Shown: positions 40,087 to 48,642, counted from the first letter of the stretch. The stretch is 64,000 nt of DNA from Brevibacillus brevis (GCF_900637055.1 NZ_LR134338.1:6659501-6723500); one strand, 5' to 3'. A program made the numbers and translations. The notes: generated from the sequence alone by a model not told the origin.

Positions 40087-40333
40087 GGATCACAACCTCC
40101 TCTGGCTGTTTTACTGGTTTCAAGCTATTTAGAAAGTTGCGTAGACGCTCAATCTCGTCCCAGTTTTGCAAAACAATTTGTTGACCTTCTATCCATTTAC
40201 CATCCTGAAAATCAGGCGTTGCCTCGATCCGCAGAGTACCATCCGTCTTATAGGTCGCCATGCGGTCAAACTTACCGCCTAGCAGTTCATTGGACACGAT
40301 ACCTTTTTCTTTCAACCGATCGTTCACATTCAT
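40070..40333 (-). CDS. Hypothetical early protein, 87 residues
   Basis: Begins MNVNDRLKEKGIVSNELLGG, with a beta segment TLRIEATPDFQDG and a helix NWDEIERLRNFLNSLK. It is preceded by a GAGGAGGA site. Unknown role. Confidence 0.65.
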   Translation of the reverse strand: MNVNDRLKEKGIVSNELLGGKFDRMATYKTDGTLRIEATPDFQDGKWIEGQQIVLQNWDEIERLRNFLNSLKPVKQPEEVVIHAATA

Positions 40334-40384
40334 GGGCTTGTCCTCCTCTACACTGTTGTGGTATTCTTCTGATACAGTGTTTTT

Positions 40385-40816
40385 CTAAGCCGTCCGTTCG
40401 TCGCGGGCGGTTTTTTCATATTTCAGGAATGCTGCAACTTCTCTTGCTTTCAAGAGAACCGCTTTCCGCTTGCCCTTCACCATTACATAAGGCGCTTTAA
40501 AAAATCGACTCTCCCGCTTTGCCTTTATCTGACGTAGTCGAGAAGCAAGCCACAAAGCTTCTGACGCCTTGCTGTCTGACAATCCCCTACCTTCTTCGAC
40601 TGCTCTTTCCAATGCTTTTGCTGTTTGTTCAAGCTGTTCTTCGTCTAAATAACCAGGCTTACCGCAGTACATTTCAAACAGTGTATTTGCTGTTGAAATT
40701 ATCCGTTTGCCTTGCCATTCATCACCCTCACGGTCAAACCTGACCTTTTCTTTTACCAATGCTCCAATTACTATGAATAGTTGCTCTTTATCAAAAACCA
40801 TGTACTGATCACTCAT
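40385..40816 (-). CDS. Hypothetical early protein, 143 residues
   Basis: Mainly helical with a basic C-terminus (LKAREVAAFLKYEKTARDE). The N-terminal EQLFIVIGALVKEKV helix and a duplication-like helical middle are visible. It lies 4 bases after the XRE-like gene. No family was recognised. Confidence 0.65.
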   Translation of the reverse strand: MSDQYMVFDKEQLFIVIGALVKEKVRFDREGDEWQGKRIISTANTLFEMYCGKPGYLDEEQLEQTAKALERAVEEGRGLSDSKASEALWLASRLRQIKAKRESRFFKAPYVMVKGKRKAVLLKAREVAAFLKYEKTARDERTA

Positions 40817-40820
40817 GACG

Positions 40821-41357
40821 TCATGCCCCTTTCATCACTTTTATAAAACCTTTGCTCAAAAGCTTTGTTTTGTGTTTCGTCCATTGAGCTATCCAGCCTA
40901 ACTTCGATTCTTTTGTGATCACCGCCGCCATGTGTGTTGTGGATGTAACCACGTCCAATGTTTCTTGGATCAAGTGTTCAATCTGATGCTTTTCTGATGT
41001 ACTCCATGTGGATGGCGGTTTTAAAAGGATGGATTGGGCCCTCCTTATGGCTAGTAGCAGCTCTTCGACTTCCTCAACCGTTTTAGCGACCACTGTATGC
41101 CTGTTTAGTTCCACATTGTCGCCGTCCAAAAGTATCGGGCTTGTACCTGATGTCGATTCATAAGCGGCTGCTATGGCTAAGAACGGATTGTTTGTCACTT
41201 GTACAGCTTTCGACTTAACATCGGGCGGCGTCATAATTCTTCCCGTGGTGTATGAAGAAACTGCCTCTCGGCTTACATTAGCTTCAAAACCGAAGGCTAA
41301 CTGTGTCATGCCAGCCTCTTGAAGTGACTGACCTAACTGTCTACCAAAGTCGCTCAT
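40821..41357 (-). CDS. XRE-type helix-turn-helix early regulator
   Basis: A 178-residue protein. The N-terminal helix-turn-helix reads LGQSLQEAGMTQLAFGFE-type helices, then NVSREAVSSYTTGRIMTPP. A helical extension of about 100 residues follows, with EEVEELLLAIRRAQSILL. It is probably a regulator of early transcription. It starts the run of early genes after the Cro-like gene. Confidence 0.75.
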   Translation of the reverse strand: MSDFGRQLGQSLQEAGMTQLAFGFEANVSREAVSSYTTGRIMTPPDVKSKAVQVTNNPFLAIAAAYESTSGTSPILLDGDNVELNRHTVVAKTVEEVEELLLAIRRAQSILLKPPSTWSTSEKHQIEHLIQETLDVVTSTTHMAAVITKESKLGWIAQWTKHKTKLLSKGFIKVMKGA

Positions 41358-41414
41358 GTGTTCGCACCATCCTTACCAGCATTATTTTTTTTTCGATGTA
41401 CAATGAATCCAAGC

Positions 41415-41672
41415 TCACTTTCCAGACTCTCCCTCGGCAGCCATATGAGCCGAGGGCTTTCTTTTGCTGATCAGTTCATGCAATTTTTCTTTGTAAGCGA
41501 GAAGCTTAGGATGTCGACGTTCTCGCTTCTCTCGTGGCCATTTTGCTGATTCCTTGACTTTCTTGGTGTACCAGCCAATTCTTTTAACCAAATGATCGAG
41601 TTCATCCAAATTGATCACCTCACTTTCATCACACAACTGCATGCAGCGTCGAGTCTTGGCAGTGACCCCCAC
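41415..41672 (-). CDS. Hypothetical early protein, 85 residues
   Basis: A GTG start is used; an internal GTG behind GAAAGTGAG would give about 67 residues. The protein is basic and helical (LDELDHLVKRIGWYTKKVKE, LAYKEKLHELISKRK). Unknown. Confidence 0.5.
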   Translation of the reverse strand: MGVTAKTRRCMQLCDESEVINLDELDHLVKRIGWYTKKVKESAKWPREKRERRHPKLLAYKEKLHELISKRKPSAHMAAEGESGK

Positions 41673-41806
41673 CTGACCTTGTTTTCACCCTTACCCGGTG
41701 ATTTGGTGGAATGTATTATGGCGCGGCTCCCTGCTTTCACAGATCAAATCGCTCGCTCCCGCTCTTCGGCGCTCTATGCAGTTGTGTGGTTTTTCCCGGA
41801 GCAGTT

Positions 41807-41944
41807 TTACAGCTTCACCAAAAGGAACGTGTACCGTCCGTTTTTCTTCTCGACGTCGTATAGCGTCCAGCCTTCTTAAAGCAGATCGTTTGCTTCTTTG
41901 GTGCTGGTGGTTTCATACAGGGCCTTTATTTCGGAGTAGTTCAC
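41807..41944 (-). pseudogene. Small phage gene interrupted by an in-frame TAA
   Basis: From a GTG overlapping the upstream TGA (GTGA), the frame reads MNYSEIKALYETT and KEANDLL, then TAA at 41878-41876. It continues in the same frame as EGWTLYDVEKKNGRYTFLLV to a second TAA. The joined protein would be about 45 residues and has the ANxLL-x-EGW-x-L layout of a common short phage protein. A single change AAA to TAA would explain it. The next 130 bases contain no clear gene. Confidence 0.55.
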
Positions 41945-42123
41945 TGATTTACCACCCTCTTCACTACGTGAACCTCATCGGTCGTCATCGTTGCGATCGC
42001 AGCCTTACACGCCGCGACCAAGTATGGAAAATCTTCTGGGCGATCCCCCAGCACCCTTGTTGGATCTTTGCGACTTACAACCCTGTGGCCTACAACGCGG
42101 ATTTGTGGACGTTGTTTTTTCAT
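41941..42123 (-). CDS. Hypothetical early protein, 60 residues
   Basis: A basic protein beginning MKKQRPQIRVVGHRVVSRKD, with a helix PYLVAACKAAIATM. It has a GAAAGGAG ribosome site and a translational overlap with the interrupted gene downstream. Unknown. Confidence 0.65.
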   Translation of the reverse strand: MKKQRPQIRVVGHRVVSRKDPTRVLGDRPEDFPYLVAACKAAIATMTTDEVHVVKRVVNQ

Positions 42124-42136
42124 GAGTTAACTCCTT

Positions 42137-42394
42137 TCAAGCTGGAACACCGCTGTCACACGAATGTGACAGATCATCCAAAAAAAATATGTCTTCAAAT
42201 GTATGATCTGGAAAAGCTGACAGTACTTTAGCGATAAAATCCTCTCCAAGGGAAAAGCGTTTATCACTTGGGGGAAGTTTTGCACGCCATAACTGACTTC
42301 TAGAAACACCTATGAATTCAGCAAATCTCTTGTCAGTAAACTTCAACTTATGCCTAAGATCATCAAGTACACCGGGTTTTAAAAGAACCTTCAC
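42137..42394 (-). CDS. Cro-like helix-turn-helix regulator
   Basis: A GTG start at 42394, 7 bases behind AAGGGGG, giving 85 residues. The DNA-binding part is KFTDKRFAEFIGVSRSQLWRAK. It is transcribed divergently from the CI-like gene across the operator region, the position of Cro. It would favour the lytic state. Confidence 0.75.
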   Translation of the reverse strand: MKVLLKPGVLDDLRHKLKFTDKRFAEFIGVSRSQLWRAKLPPSDKRFSLGEDFIAKVLSAFPDHTFEDIFFLDDLSHSCDSGVPA

Positions 42395-42430
42395 TGTTGC
42401 ACCCCCTTGTCTCACGCTTGTTACACAATT

Positions 42431-42459
42431 AATTTAACACGGTCGTAACATGCTTGCAA
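42431..42459 (-). promoter_or_regulatory. Early lytic promoter
   Basis: Minus strand TTGCAA, 17-base spacer, TAAATT. The -35 box lies inside the first operator copy (42445-42460). Confidence 0.55.
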
Positions 42460-42504
42460 CAACAAATTTCACGTATGATACAAAAAACGTTTCATGAATG
42501 CAAC
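42445..42504. promoter_or_regulatory. Repeated operators between the divergent regulators
   Basis: Two 16-base copies, GTAACATGCTTGCAAC (42445-42460) and GTTTCATGAATGCAAC (42489-42504), follow GTWWCATGMWTGCAAC. One covers the lytic -35 box. The other covers the -35 position of a TATGAT box at 42514 that could serve the CI-like gene. Confidence 0.6.
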
Positions 42505-42537
42505 ATTTTTTGTTATGATGAGGATGGTGATGTGACT

Positions 42538-42948
42538 ATGAACCTAAAAGAGTTCGGTATTTTCTTTGCTGAACTGAGAGAAAAAAGTGGATATAGGAGT
42601 CAGCGAGAGCTTGCCGAAAAATCAGGGGTGAGTCACTCCACGATCAATCGGCTTGAGGCTGGAACAAACAAAACCAGTATTGAGACTCTAAAATCACTCG
42701 CTCCATATCTCAAAGGAATAGAGTACAACGAACTAATTAAAAAAGCTGGTTATTTAGAAGAAACTAGCACCCTCTCATCCACAGCAAAAAGGATTCCTCA
42801 AAATGAGAACGCCCCAGTCCAAGGCTTGGCTTTTATCGATGGCGGAGTGGAAGAACTAGATGAGGAAGAAATGGACTACCTCAAAGAAAGCCTAGAGCTA
42901 TTTAGGAGAATGAAAGAACGGAAAGCAAAGGAACGCAAAGGAAAATAG
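42538..42948 (+). CDS. CI-like XRE repressor
   Basis: About 136 residues from the ATG at 42538; the open frame continues upstream but has no better site. A standard HTH_XRE domain is at about 8-60 (RSQRELAEKSGVSHSTINRLEAGTNK in parts, then TLKSLAPYL). The C-terminus is acidic then basic, with no peptidase domain. The adjacent ImmA/IrrE gene suggests repressor inactivation by proteolysis, as in ICEBs1 and phi105-like systems. Confidence 0.85.
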   Translation: MNLKEFGIFFAELREKSGYRSQRELAEKSGVSHSTINRLEAGTNKTSIETLKSLAPYLKGIEYNELIKKAGYLEETSTLSSTAKRIPQNENAPVQGLAFIDGGVEELDEEEMDYLKESLELFRRMKERKAKERKGK

Positions 42949-43035
42949 CAACTAATCTACAAACATGCCCTAAAATGGGCATTAATTTTAACCGATAAAC
43001 CGAACAAATGTTTGTTGATTGAGGAGGTTTTAATT

Positions 43036-43662
43036 TTGGACTATACACACTACAAAACTTCCCCTCTCGAAGAGTGGATCAACGAGATGTACTTTACACA
43101 CTCGATCTATACACCTAACGACCTTGACATACACCGTATCGCTGAGGTGTTTGGTGGGGAAATCTTGTACCTACCAACAAGATCGCATGCTTATTGGGAT
43201 GACGATGACACTGGAGAATTTTTGATTAGCCTTGATAGCCGTTTAGACAAACCTGTTCAACGATCCCATTTTTTTCATGAGCTTTGCCACCCACTCCGTC
43301 ATGTTGGAAATCAGAAAGTGTTACCTAAAACATTTCGTGATCTTCAGGAAACACAAGCATCTCTGTTTCAGCAGTATGCTGCGATCCCTTTCTTTATGGT
43401 GCGGGAGCTTGAGGTGCCTTTGTATGAAAAGAATATCGTTAATTATTGGGCACATGTGTTCAATGTTACGGTTTCACTTGCCTTACGGCGTTATAATCAA
43501 ATCAAAAGTCGAATCATTCAAGCAAAAAATGATCTTAAACTCCTTTCCTACCATCGAAGTTTGTATCGGAAAGCCGATCCGACTAATGGGTGTAACGAAG
43601 CAAAAGAAATGTTTAGGATAGCCATACAACGAAAAAAGGAAAAAGAGGTCGTTTATAAGTGA
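43036..43662 (+). CDS. ImmA/IrrE family metallopeptidase
   Basis: About 208 residues from a TTG 8 bases behind GAGGAGG. The zinc motif HELCH is at 81-85 (HFFHELCHPLRH) in an IrrE-type domain that starts with NEMYFTHSIYTPNDLDIHRIAE. In mobile elements such proteases cleave the partner repressor to trigger induction. It is encoded between the CI-like repressor and the integrase and overlaps the latter (GTGA). Confidence 0.88.
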   Translation: MDYTHYKTSPLEEWINEMYFTHSIYTPNDLDIHRIAEVFGGEILYLPTRSHAYWDDDDTGEFLISLDSRLDKPVQRSHFFHELCHPLRHVGNQKVLPKTFRDLQETQASLFQQYAAIPFFMVRELEVPLYEKNIVNYWAHVFNVTVSLALRRYNQIKSRIIQAKNDLKLLSYHRSLYRKADPTNGCNEAKEMFRIAIQRKKEKEVVYK

Positions 43663-45113
43663 ATATGCGTATAGCTGGTTACATACGTGTAAGTACCGAA
43701 GAACAAGCTGAAAAAGGATTTTCTCTTGACGAGCAGCGCGATCGTCTGATTTCTTATTGCAAAGCAATGGGATGGCCTGCTCCTACTATCTATGAAGATG
43801 ACGGATACTCCGCCAAAGATTTGCGTCGTCCCGAACTTGCTCGCCTGCTAAGTGATGTAAAGACGGAAAAATACACATTGATCATTACAACTAAATTAGA
43901 CAGGCTCTCGCGCCGTCTGTTCGATATACTTTCGGTGATCGATTATTTAGAAAAACACAATTGTAGTTATGTATCTGCGTCTGAAGCATTTGATACGACA
44001 ACCCCTGCCGGTCGGATGACGCTTCAAATGCTCGGTATGGTGGCAGAGTTTGAGCGTGAGCGTATTTCTGAACGTGTCCGAGATAACATGCGATCAATCG
44101 CGAGGAAAGGCGAAAAGGTCATTTCAAGGCCCTGCTTTGGTTACGAAGTGAAGAACGGCTCTTTAGAAATAAATCTGGAAGAATCACTAGCTATTCACCA
44201 AATGGCAAGATGGGCATTGGAAGGACGTGGGGCATGGGAAATTGCGAAACGTCTTAACGAAAGAGGCATAACAACTAAGGATGGTAACCAGTGGCAAGAT
44301 AGAGTTGTGCGTGAACTGTTAAAGCGAGAAACACTTGTTGGGGATTTTGTTTACAATCGTACATACCGGAAAGGCACACGGATTTTAACCCGTCCCGAGG
44401 AAGAATGGATTCGCATAGAAAACCACCACGAACCGATCTTGGATCGTGATACCTTTGATGCTATCCAAAAAATTTTCCAATCCCGCAAACAATCTGCAAG
44501 TAGATATGTCGACGAAACAAATTACCTCTTAACAGGACTGCTTGTTTGCACTCATTGCGGCGGAAAGATGGTTGGACGCAAAGATTCGAAGCATGGGAAA
44601 AATATATACTTCCGCTATGTATGCAATACTTACATGAAAAAAGGTGGCTGCTACTTCCATCACCTTCTGCGTGATGACTTGGAATTTACTGTTATAGGTG
44701 AAATCAAAAAAATTGCAATTGCCGATCCAAATGATCTGGAAATAACCGTCGCTAAAACAAATTCGGAGAAGCGAGCTGACAAAGCTTCCATTCAAGATCG
44801 CCTTCGTAAATTGGATTTGAAAGCTCAAAGACAGATTGAAGCTTATGAGGATGATTTGATTACAGCTCATGATTTGAAAAAAGCCAAGGAAAGAATTGAA
44901 AAGGATCGACAACATTTGCTTGAGCAGCTAAAGGAAATGGAAAAATCGGAGCAGGAAAACGCTGGGGTTATCGTCCAACAGAAAGTGAAACGATTACTTG
45001 ATGATGTATTGTCTCTCGACCGTATGAAATCTAAAAATGCAATTCGGCAACTCATTCATCATGTAAATATTTCGAATGCATCTGAAGTGGTAATTACCTG
45101 GTATGCTGATTAA
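43659..45113 (+). CDS. int: Large serine recombinase integrase
   Basis: A 484-residue integrase. The catalytic serine is in GYIRVSTEEQ (residue 12), with LDRLSRRLFD and the long helix region after GMVAEFERERISERV. The recombinase domain follows (CFGYEVKNGSL, VRELLKRETLVGDFVYNRTY). Then a zinc ribbon, LLVCTHCGGKMVGR with a later CxxxxxxxxGC, and a coiled-coil tail. It lies at the right end of the prophage, next to the host genes. Confidence 0.95.
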   Translation: MNMRIAGYIRVSTEEQAEKGFSLDEQRDRLISYCKAMGWPAPTIYEDDGYSAKDLRRPELARLLSDVKTEKYTLIITTKLDRLSRRLFDILSVIDYLEKHNCSYVSASEAFDTTTPAGRMTLQMLGMVAEFERERISERVRDNMRSIARKGEKVISRPCFGYEVKNGSLEINLEESLAIHQMARWALEGRGAWEIAKRLNERGITTKDGNQWQDRVVRELLKRETLVGDFVYNRTYRKGTRILTRPEEEWIRIENHHEPILDRDTFDAIQKIFQSRKQSASRYVDETNYLLTGLLVCTHCGGKMVGRKDSKHGKNIYFRYVCNTYMKKGGCYFHHLLRDDLEFTVIGEIKKIAIADPNDLEITVAKTNSEKRADKASIQDRLRKLDLKAQRQIEAYEDDLITAHDLKKAKERIEKDRQHLLEQLKEMEKSEQENAGVIVQQKVKRLLDDVLSLDRMKSKNAIRQLIHHVNISNASEVVITWYAD

Positions 45114-45157
45114 CTACTCGGATTGTAGGGAGACCTACAATCCCGCATGATGCACCC

Positions 45158-45209
45158 ATCTATATACACTCCCTTATCATCATCCTGATATCCTTTTAAG
45201 TATATAGAT
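45158..45209. other. Candidate attachment site (right prophage end)
   Basis: 45 bases after the integrase stop, 10-bp arms ATCTATATAC and GTATATAGAT flank a 32-base core. The total of 52 bp is the size of serine integrase sites. The gene content changes from phage to host within the next 170 bases. The other end is outside the window, so the core dinucleotide cannot be confirmed. Confidence 0.45.
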
Positions 45210-45373
45210 TTGGTTTTCAGATTACAATTGTCTCCTTGTGGAAGCTTTATTTCACTTGTCTCCCCCTGTGCTCATCATAGCTTCAGGTGGTGGGACAAAA
45301 AAAGAAATGCTAGACTAGACAAACAGAATCTGTTTGCTACGGTAAAAGGAAAGGTAACGAGGTGACTACAAAA

Positions 45374-45997
45374 ATGAAGCTCTTACTTCTTGGTGCCACT
45401 GGTCGCGTAGGAAGCCATATCCTAGACTATGCATTAAAAGATGGGCATGAAATAACCGTTCTCGTTCGCTCGGCAGACAAGCTCCCTCATCTGGCTGCTG
45501 AAAATGTGCGTGTCCTGACCGGAAATGTTCTCGATCAAAAAGATGTTGCATCCGCCATGCATGGAGTTGACGCGGTCATTAGCGCGCTCGGGACAGATAA
45601 AGCGACGACGTTATCCGAAGGAACTCCCTATATTATTGAAGCAATGAAACAAGAAGGCGTTTCACGCATTATTACCGTGGGCACCGCTGGCATCTTGCAA
45701 AGCAGAGTTTCTCCTGACCTGCTCCGCTATCAATCCAGTGAGTCCAGACAAAAATTGACGCGTGCTGCCGAGGAACATCACAAGGCATACTCGCTCTTGG
45801 AACAGTCCGAACTCGATTGGACTATTGTATGTCCGACGTATTTGCCCGATGGCGAGTATACAGGCACTTACCGGGTTGAGGCTCACCAGTTGCCTGTAGA
45901 TGGGATGCAAATTTCCGTGCCCGATACGGCGGAGTTTACGTATCAACAGCTTTCCTCCTCCGAATACGTACGAGCGCGTGTCGGCATTGCCTATTAA
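45374..45997 (+). CDS. NAD(P)-binding atypical short-chain dehydrogenase-like protein
   Basis: About 207 residues from the ATG at 45374 (site AGGTGA); a GTG at 45362 is the alternative start. The glycine-rich GATGRVGSHILDYAL and RVLTGNVLD, then VDAVISALG, VSRIITVGT and WTIVCPTYLPDGEYTG, are typical of the NAD(P)H-binding YwnB/SdrA-like family. The substrate is unknown. It is the first host gene beyond the prophage. Confidence 0.88.
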   Translation: MKLLLLGATGRVGSHILDYALKDGHEITVLVRSADKLPHLAAENVRVLTGNVLDQKDVASAMHGVDAVISALGTDKATTLSEGTPYIIEAMKQEGVSRIITVGTAGILQSRVSPDLLRYQSSESRQKLTRAAEEHHKAYSLLEQSELDWTIVCPTYLPDGEYTGTYRVEAHQLPVDGMQISVPDTAEFTYQQLSSSEYVRARVGIAY

Positions 45998-46008
45998 TAC
46001 ATACACGA

Positions 46009-46054
46009 AAAACCAGGCTCCTATCCTGAATGGAAGGGAGCCTGCTTGTTTTGC
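46009..46054. terminator. Bidirectional terminator
   Basis: A perfect 8-bp stem, CAGGCTCC with GGAGCCTG, between two converging genes, with A-rich and T-rich flanks on either side. Confidence 0.8.
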
Positions 46055-46067
46055 ATTATTCGTTTCT

Positions 46068-47978
46068 TTACTTCTCGTTTACCAGCTTTTCCAGCTCATT
46101 CAATGTCTCTTCAAAGATTTCCATCGCTTGCTCGATTGGCTGGGACGTCGACATGTCCACACCTGCTGCTTTCAGCACCTCGATAGGCGGAGCAGAGTTA
46201 CCCGCTTCGAGGAAGTTTTTGCGAACCCGATCCACTGCTGGTTGACCTTCATCCATGATTTGCTTCGCTAATGCTTGTGCAGCGGCAAAGCTCGTCGAGT
46301 ATTGATAGACGTAGTATTTATAGTTGTAGAAATGACTCACACGTGCCCATTCCATACCGATTTCCTCATCAGAAACCATGTCTTTCCCGTAGTACTTTTT
46401 ATTGATGTCGAGGTAGATCTTCTTGATCGCTTCCGCATTCAGAGATTCCCCAGCTTGCTCCTTCTCGTGAATCGCTCTCTCAAACTCCGCGAACTGCGTC
46501 TGACGGAACAGCGTGGAACGGAAGTTTTCCAGATAGTGATTCAAGAGATACATCTTCTCTTCTTTCGTCTTCGCCTTCGCGTACATGCTCTTGAACAGCA
46601 GAGTTTCATTCATGGTAGAAGCCACTTCTGCCGTGAAGATTGGGTAGTTGGACGAAATGTACGGCTGGTTTTTGTTCGTGTAATAGGACTGCATGGCATG
46701 TCCCATCTCATGGGCGATGGTATACACATCATCGAGCGTACCTTGGTGATTCAACAGTACGTATGGATGTGTATCATAAGCACCCCATTGATAAGCACCC
46801 GTGCGCTTGTCATCAGTGGAATAGACATCTACCCAGCCGCCATCAAGGCCTTCAGACATTGCCTTCACATAGTCATCACCCATTACCTGCAACCCATCAA
46901 CAACAATTTTCTTTCCTTCGTCGAAGGAAATATATTTGTCATCAGATGGAACGATCGGCACGTAAATGTCGTACATGTGCAATTCCTTCACGCCAAGCAT
47001 TTTCTTTTTCAAAGAAATGTAGCGATGCAGCAATGGCAGATTGTCATTCACCGTATCAATCAGCTCATCATACACCTTCGTCGGTACGTTGTTCGGTGTC
47101 AGGCTTGCTTCCAGCGCAGAATCGTAATTGCGTACAGCTGCGTAGAAATTATCGCCCTTTACTTTCGCAGCCAACGTCGACGCAAACGAGTCTTGGAAAT
47201 TGATCAGTGCACCATAGTACGCCTTGAACGCTTCTCTGCGCACATTTTGATCCTTGCTTTCCAGATAGGAAATGAAATTGGCACGGGTCAACTGAACTTC
47301 CTTGCCTGTCTCATCTTTGATTTTAGGGAACCTCACGTCTTTGGACAGCATGCCGTAAATATTGGTCGGTGCACTGCCCAACGGAGACGATTTCGCCAAG
47401 AGCTGCTCCATATCCGCAGAGAGTGAGTACGGCTTCGTTCTCAGCATGTCTTCGATAAACAGCTTGTATGGCTCAAGCTCCTTTTCGGACAGCAAGCTCT
47501 TTATTTTGTCATCGGGAATCGCAACGATTTCAGGCTGTACCCACGAGGTTTTTTCCGTGACAAGCGTGTACATTTTCTCAGCGCGGTCTCCCAGCTTTTG
47601 CAGATCAGGATTCGCGGAGTTTACATCGAGAGACATGTTTGCGTACACGTATGCTTTGTCATTTAAGCGCATCAATTCAACATAGTCATCGAATGCCGCC
47701 TGCATCGCAGCAGAAGATGTACCCAGCTTGCCTTGGTGCTTCGTGAAAGCGTTTGCCAAAGATTCAACCTTAGCAACATCCTTTTCCCATTCCTGAACAG
47801 TCGGATAAATATGATCCAGCTTCCACTTGTACGCATCTGGGATCTCAGCGCGAGTTTGATAAGAAGGCTTCTCAGCAGCAAGAGCTACCGCTTGCGCGCT
47901 GTAAGGAATGAATGGTACGGATACTGTCGACAATGCAATGGCCAAAGCCGTAACTGATGCAAATACTTGCTTCTTCAA
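46068..47978 (-). CDS. pepF: Secreted oligoendopeptidase F-like M3 metallopeptidase
   Basis: A 636-residue protein. Residues 1-30 are a signal peptide (MKKQVFASVTALAIALSTVS, cleavage near YSAQA). The M3B oligopeptidase follows, with the zinc motif HEMGH at 423-427 and the downstream Glu in PIFTAEVASTMNE. Typical PepF proteins are cytosolic and about 600 residues; this one has an added export signal and so should work outside the membrane. It is a single gene with a terminator. Confidence 0.93.
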   Translation of the reverse strand: MKKQVFASVTALAIALSTVSVPFIPYSAQAVALAAEKPSYQTRAEIPDAYKWKLDHIYPTVQEWEKDVAKVESLANAFTKHQGKLGTSSAAMQAAFDDYVELMRLNDKAYVYANMSLDVNSANPDLQKLGDRAEKMYTLVTEKTSWVQPEIVAIPDDKIKSLLSEKELEPYKLFIEDMLRTKPYSLSADMEQLLAKSSPLGSAPTNIYGMLSKDVRFPKIKDETGKEVQLTRANFISYLESKDQNVRREAFKAYYGALINFQDSFASTLAAKVKGDNFYAAVRNYDSALEASLTPNNVPTKVYDELIDTVNDNLPLLHRYISLKKKMLGVKELHMYDIYVPIVPSDDKYISFDEGKKIVVDGLQVMGDDYVKAMSEGLDGGWVDVYSTDDKRTGAYQWGAYDTHPYVLLNHQGTLDDVYTIAHEMGHAMQSYYTNKNQPYISSNYPIFTAEVASTMNETLLFKSMYAKAKTKEEKMYLLNHYLENFRSTLFRQTQFAEFERAIHEKEQAGESLNAEAIKKIYLDINKKYYGKDMVSDEEIGMEWARVSHFYNYKYYVYQYSTSFAAAQALAKQIMDEGQPAVDRVRKNFLEAGNSAPPIEVLKAAGVDMSTSQPIEQAMEIFEETLNELEKLVNEK

Positions 47979-48101
47979 ATCTCAATCGCCCCTTTTCTTC
48001 TATCTATTTTTGCCAAAATTATAAGTGTGTAATTATATTTTCACCTGCCAAATTCCTTCTTACTAATAAAAATTTTTCAAATATTCAATAACTATCGTCA
48101 A

Positions 48102-48242
48102 TTTATCCAGAGAAAATCCACTTTTGTGGATAAATCTGTGGATAAGTATTTGCTAACAACTTTTTATTCCCCTCAACGTCTGCAGACACTCCTTTTTCCT
48201 GCAAAAAGTTGTCCACATTTTCTGTGGATATGCTGTGAATAA
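48102..48242. promoter_or_regulatory. DnaA-box cluster
   Basis: Six matches or near matches to TTATCCACA lie in 140 bases between pepF and the YjcZ-type gene. They are TTATCCAGA (48102), TGTGGATAA at 48125-48133 and 48137-48145 (perfect, reverse), TTGTCCACA (48209), TGTGGATAT (48223) and TGTGAATAA (48234). AT-rich sequence flanks the left side. Confidence 0.75.
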
Positions 48243-48335
48243 CTTATTTTCCTTGGAACTGGGGCATCCGCCTATACCTCCTAGTGGGTTCCTACATAGC
48301 ATGAGTATTGAAACTACGGTAGGAGGTGTTAGCAA

Positions 48336-48422
48336 GTGGGTATCTTTAACGGCTTCGACGATTTCGCGCTGATCTTGGTTCTGTTCATCCTTCTCGTTAT
48401 CGTAGGTTGCGACTGCGACTAA
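48336..48422 (+). CDS. YjcZ-family sporulation-associated peptide
   Basis: A 28-residue peptide from a GTG 9 bases behind GGAGG. After a short N-terminus the sequence FALILVLFILLVIVGC is the hydrophobic hallmark of the YjcZ/YmzD-type small sporulation proteins of Bacillales. It is probably a membrane peptide of the spore or mother cell. A terminator follows at about 48590. Confidence 0.82.
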   Translation: MGIFNGFDDFALILVLFILLVIVGCDCD

Positions 48423-48585
48423 CCTACTCCGCTGCCATCCAGCCTATCTGAAGGTAAGCTTGCATCCTCAGCAGCCTTACCTTCTCCAATTCCACATAGA
48501 TCATAGCCAAGGCAATGCAGCCTAGGGATAATGATCAGTCATAACCTAAGTACCATCACCGGGAGATACATTTGATCGTACAAAA

Positions 48586-48628
48586 GGAAAAAAAGGATGC
48601 GCCTATATTGGCTGCATCCTTTTTTTTA
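48586..48628. terminator. Bidirectional terminator
   Basis: An 8-bp stem, AAGGATGC with GCATCCTT, flanked by A-rich and T8 tracts, between the converging YjcZ-type gene and the Ig-like gene. The rest of the 220-base gap shows nothing further. Confidence 0.8.
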
Positions 48629-48642
48629 CCCACATGCTTCGA

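Noticed and set aside
41673-41806. Possible 41-residue protein overlapping the 85-residue gene
   Set aside because: Overlap is almost complete, the start lacks a ribosome site and the region contains several stops in the same frame.
45118-45142. Hairpin GATTGTAGG/CCTACAATC as integrase terminator
   Set aside because: A perfect 9-bp stem, but no T tract follows; it could equally be part of the attachment region, so it is not called as terminator.
46275-47426. 383-codon plus-strand frame over pepF
   Set aside because: It is the antisense shadow of the peptidase gene; no ribosome site and an unprotein-like sequence.
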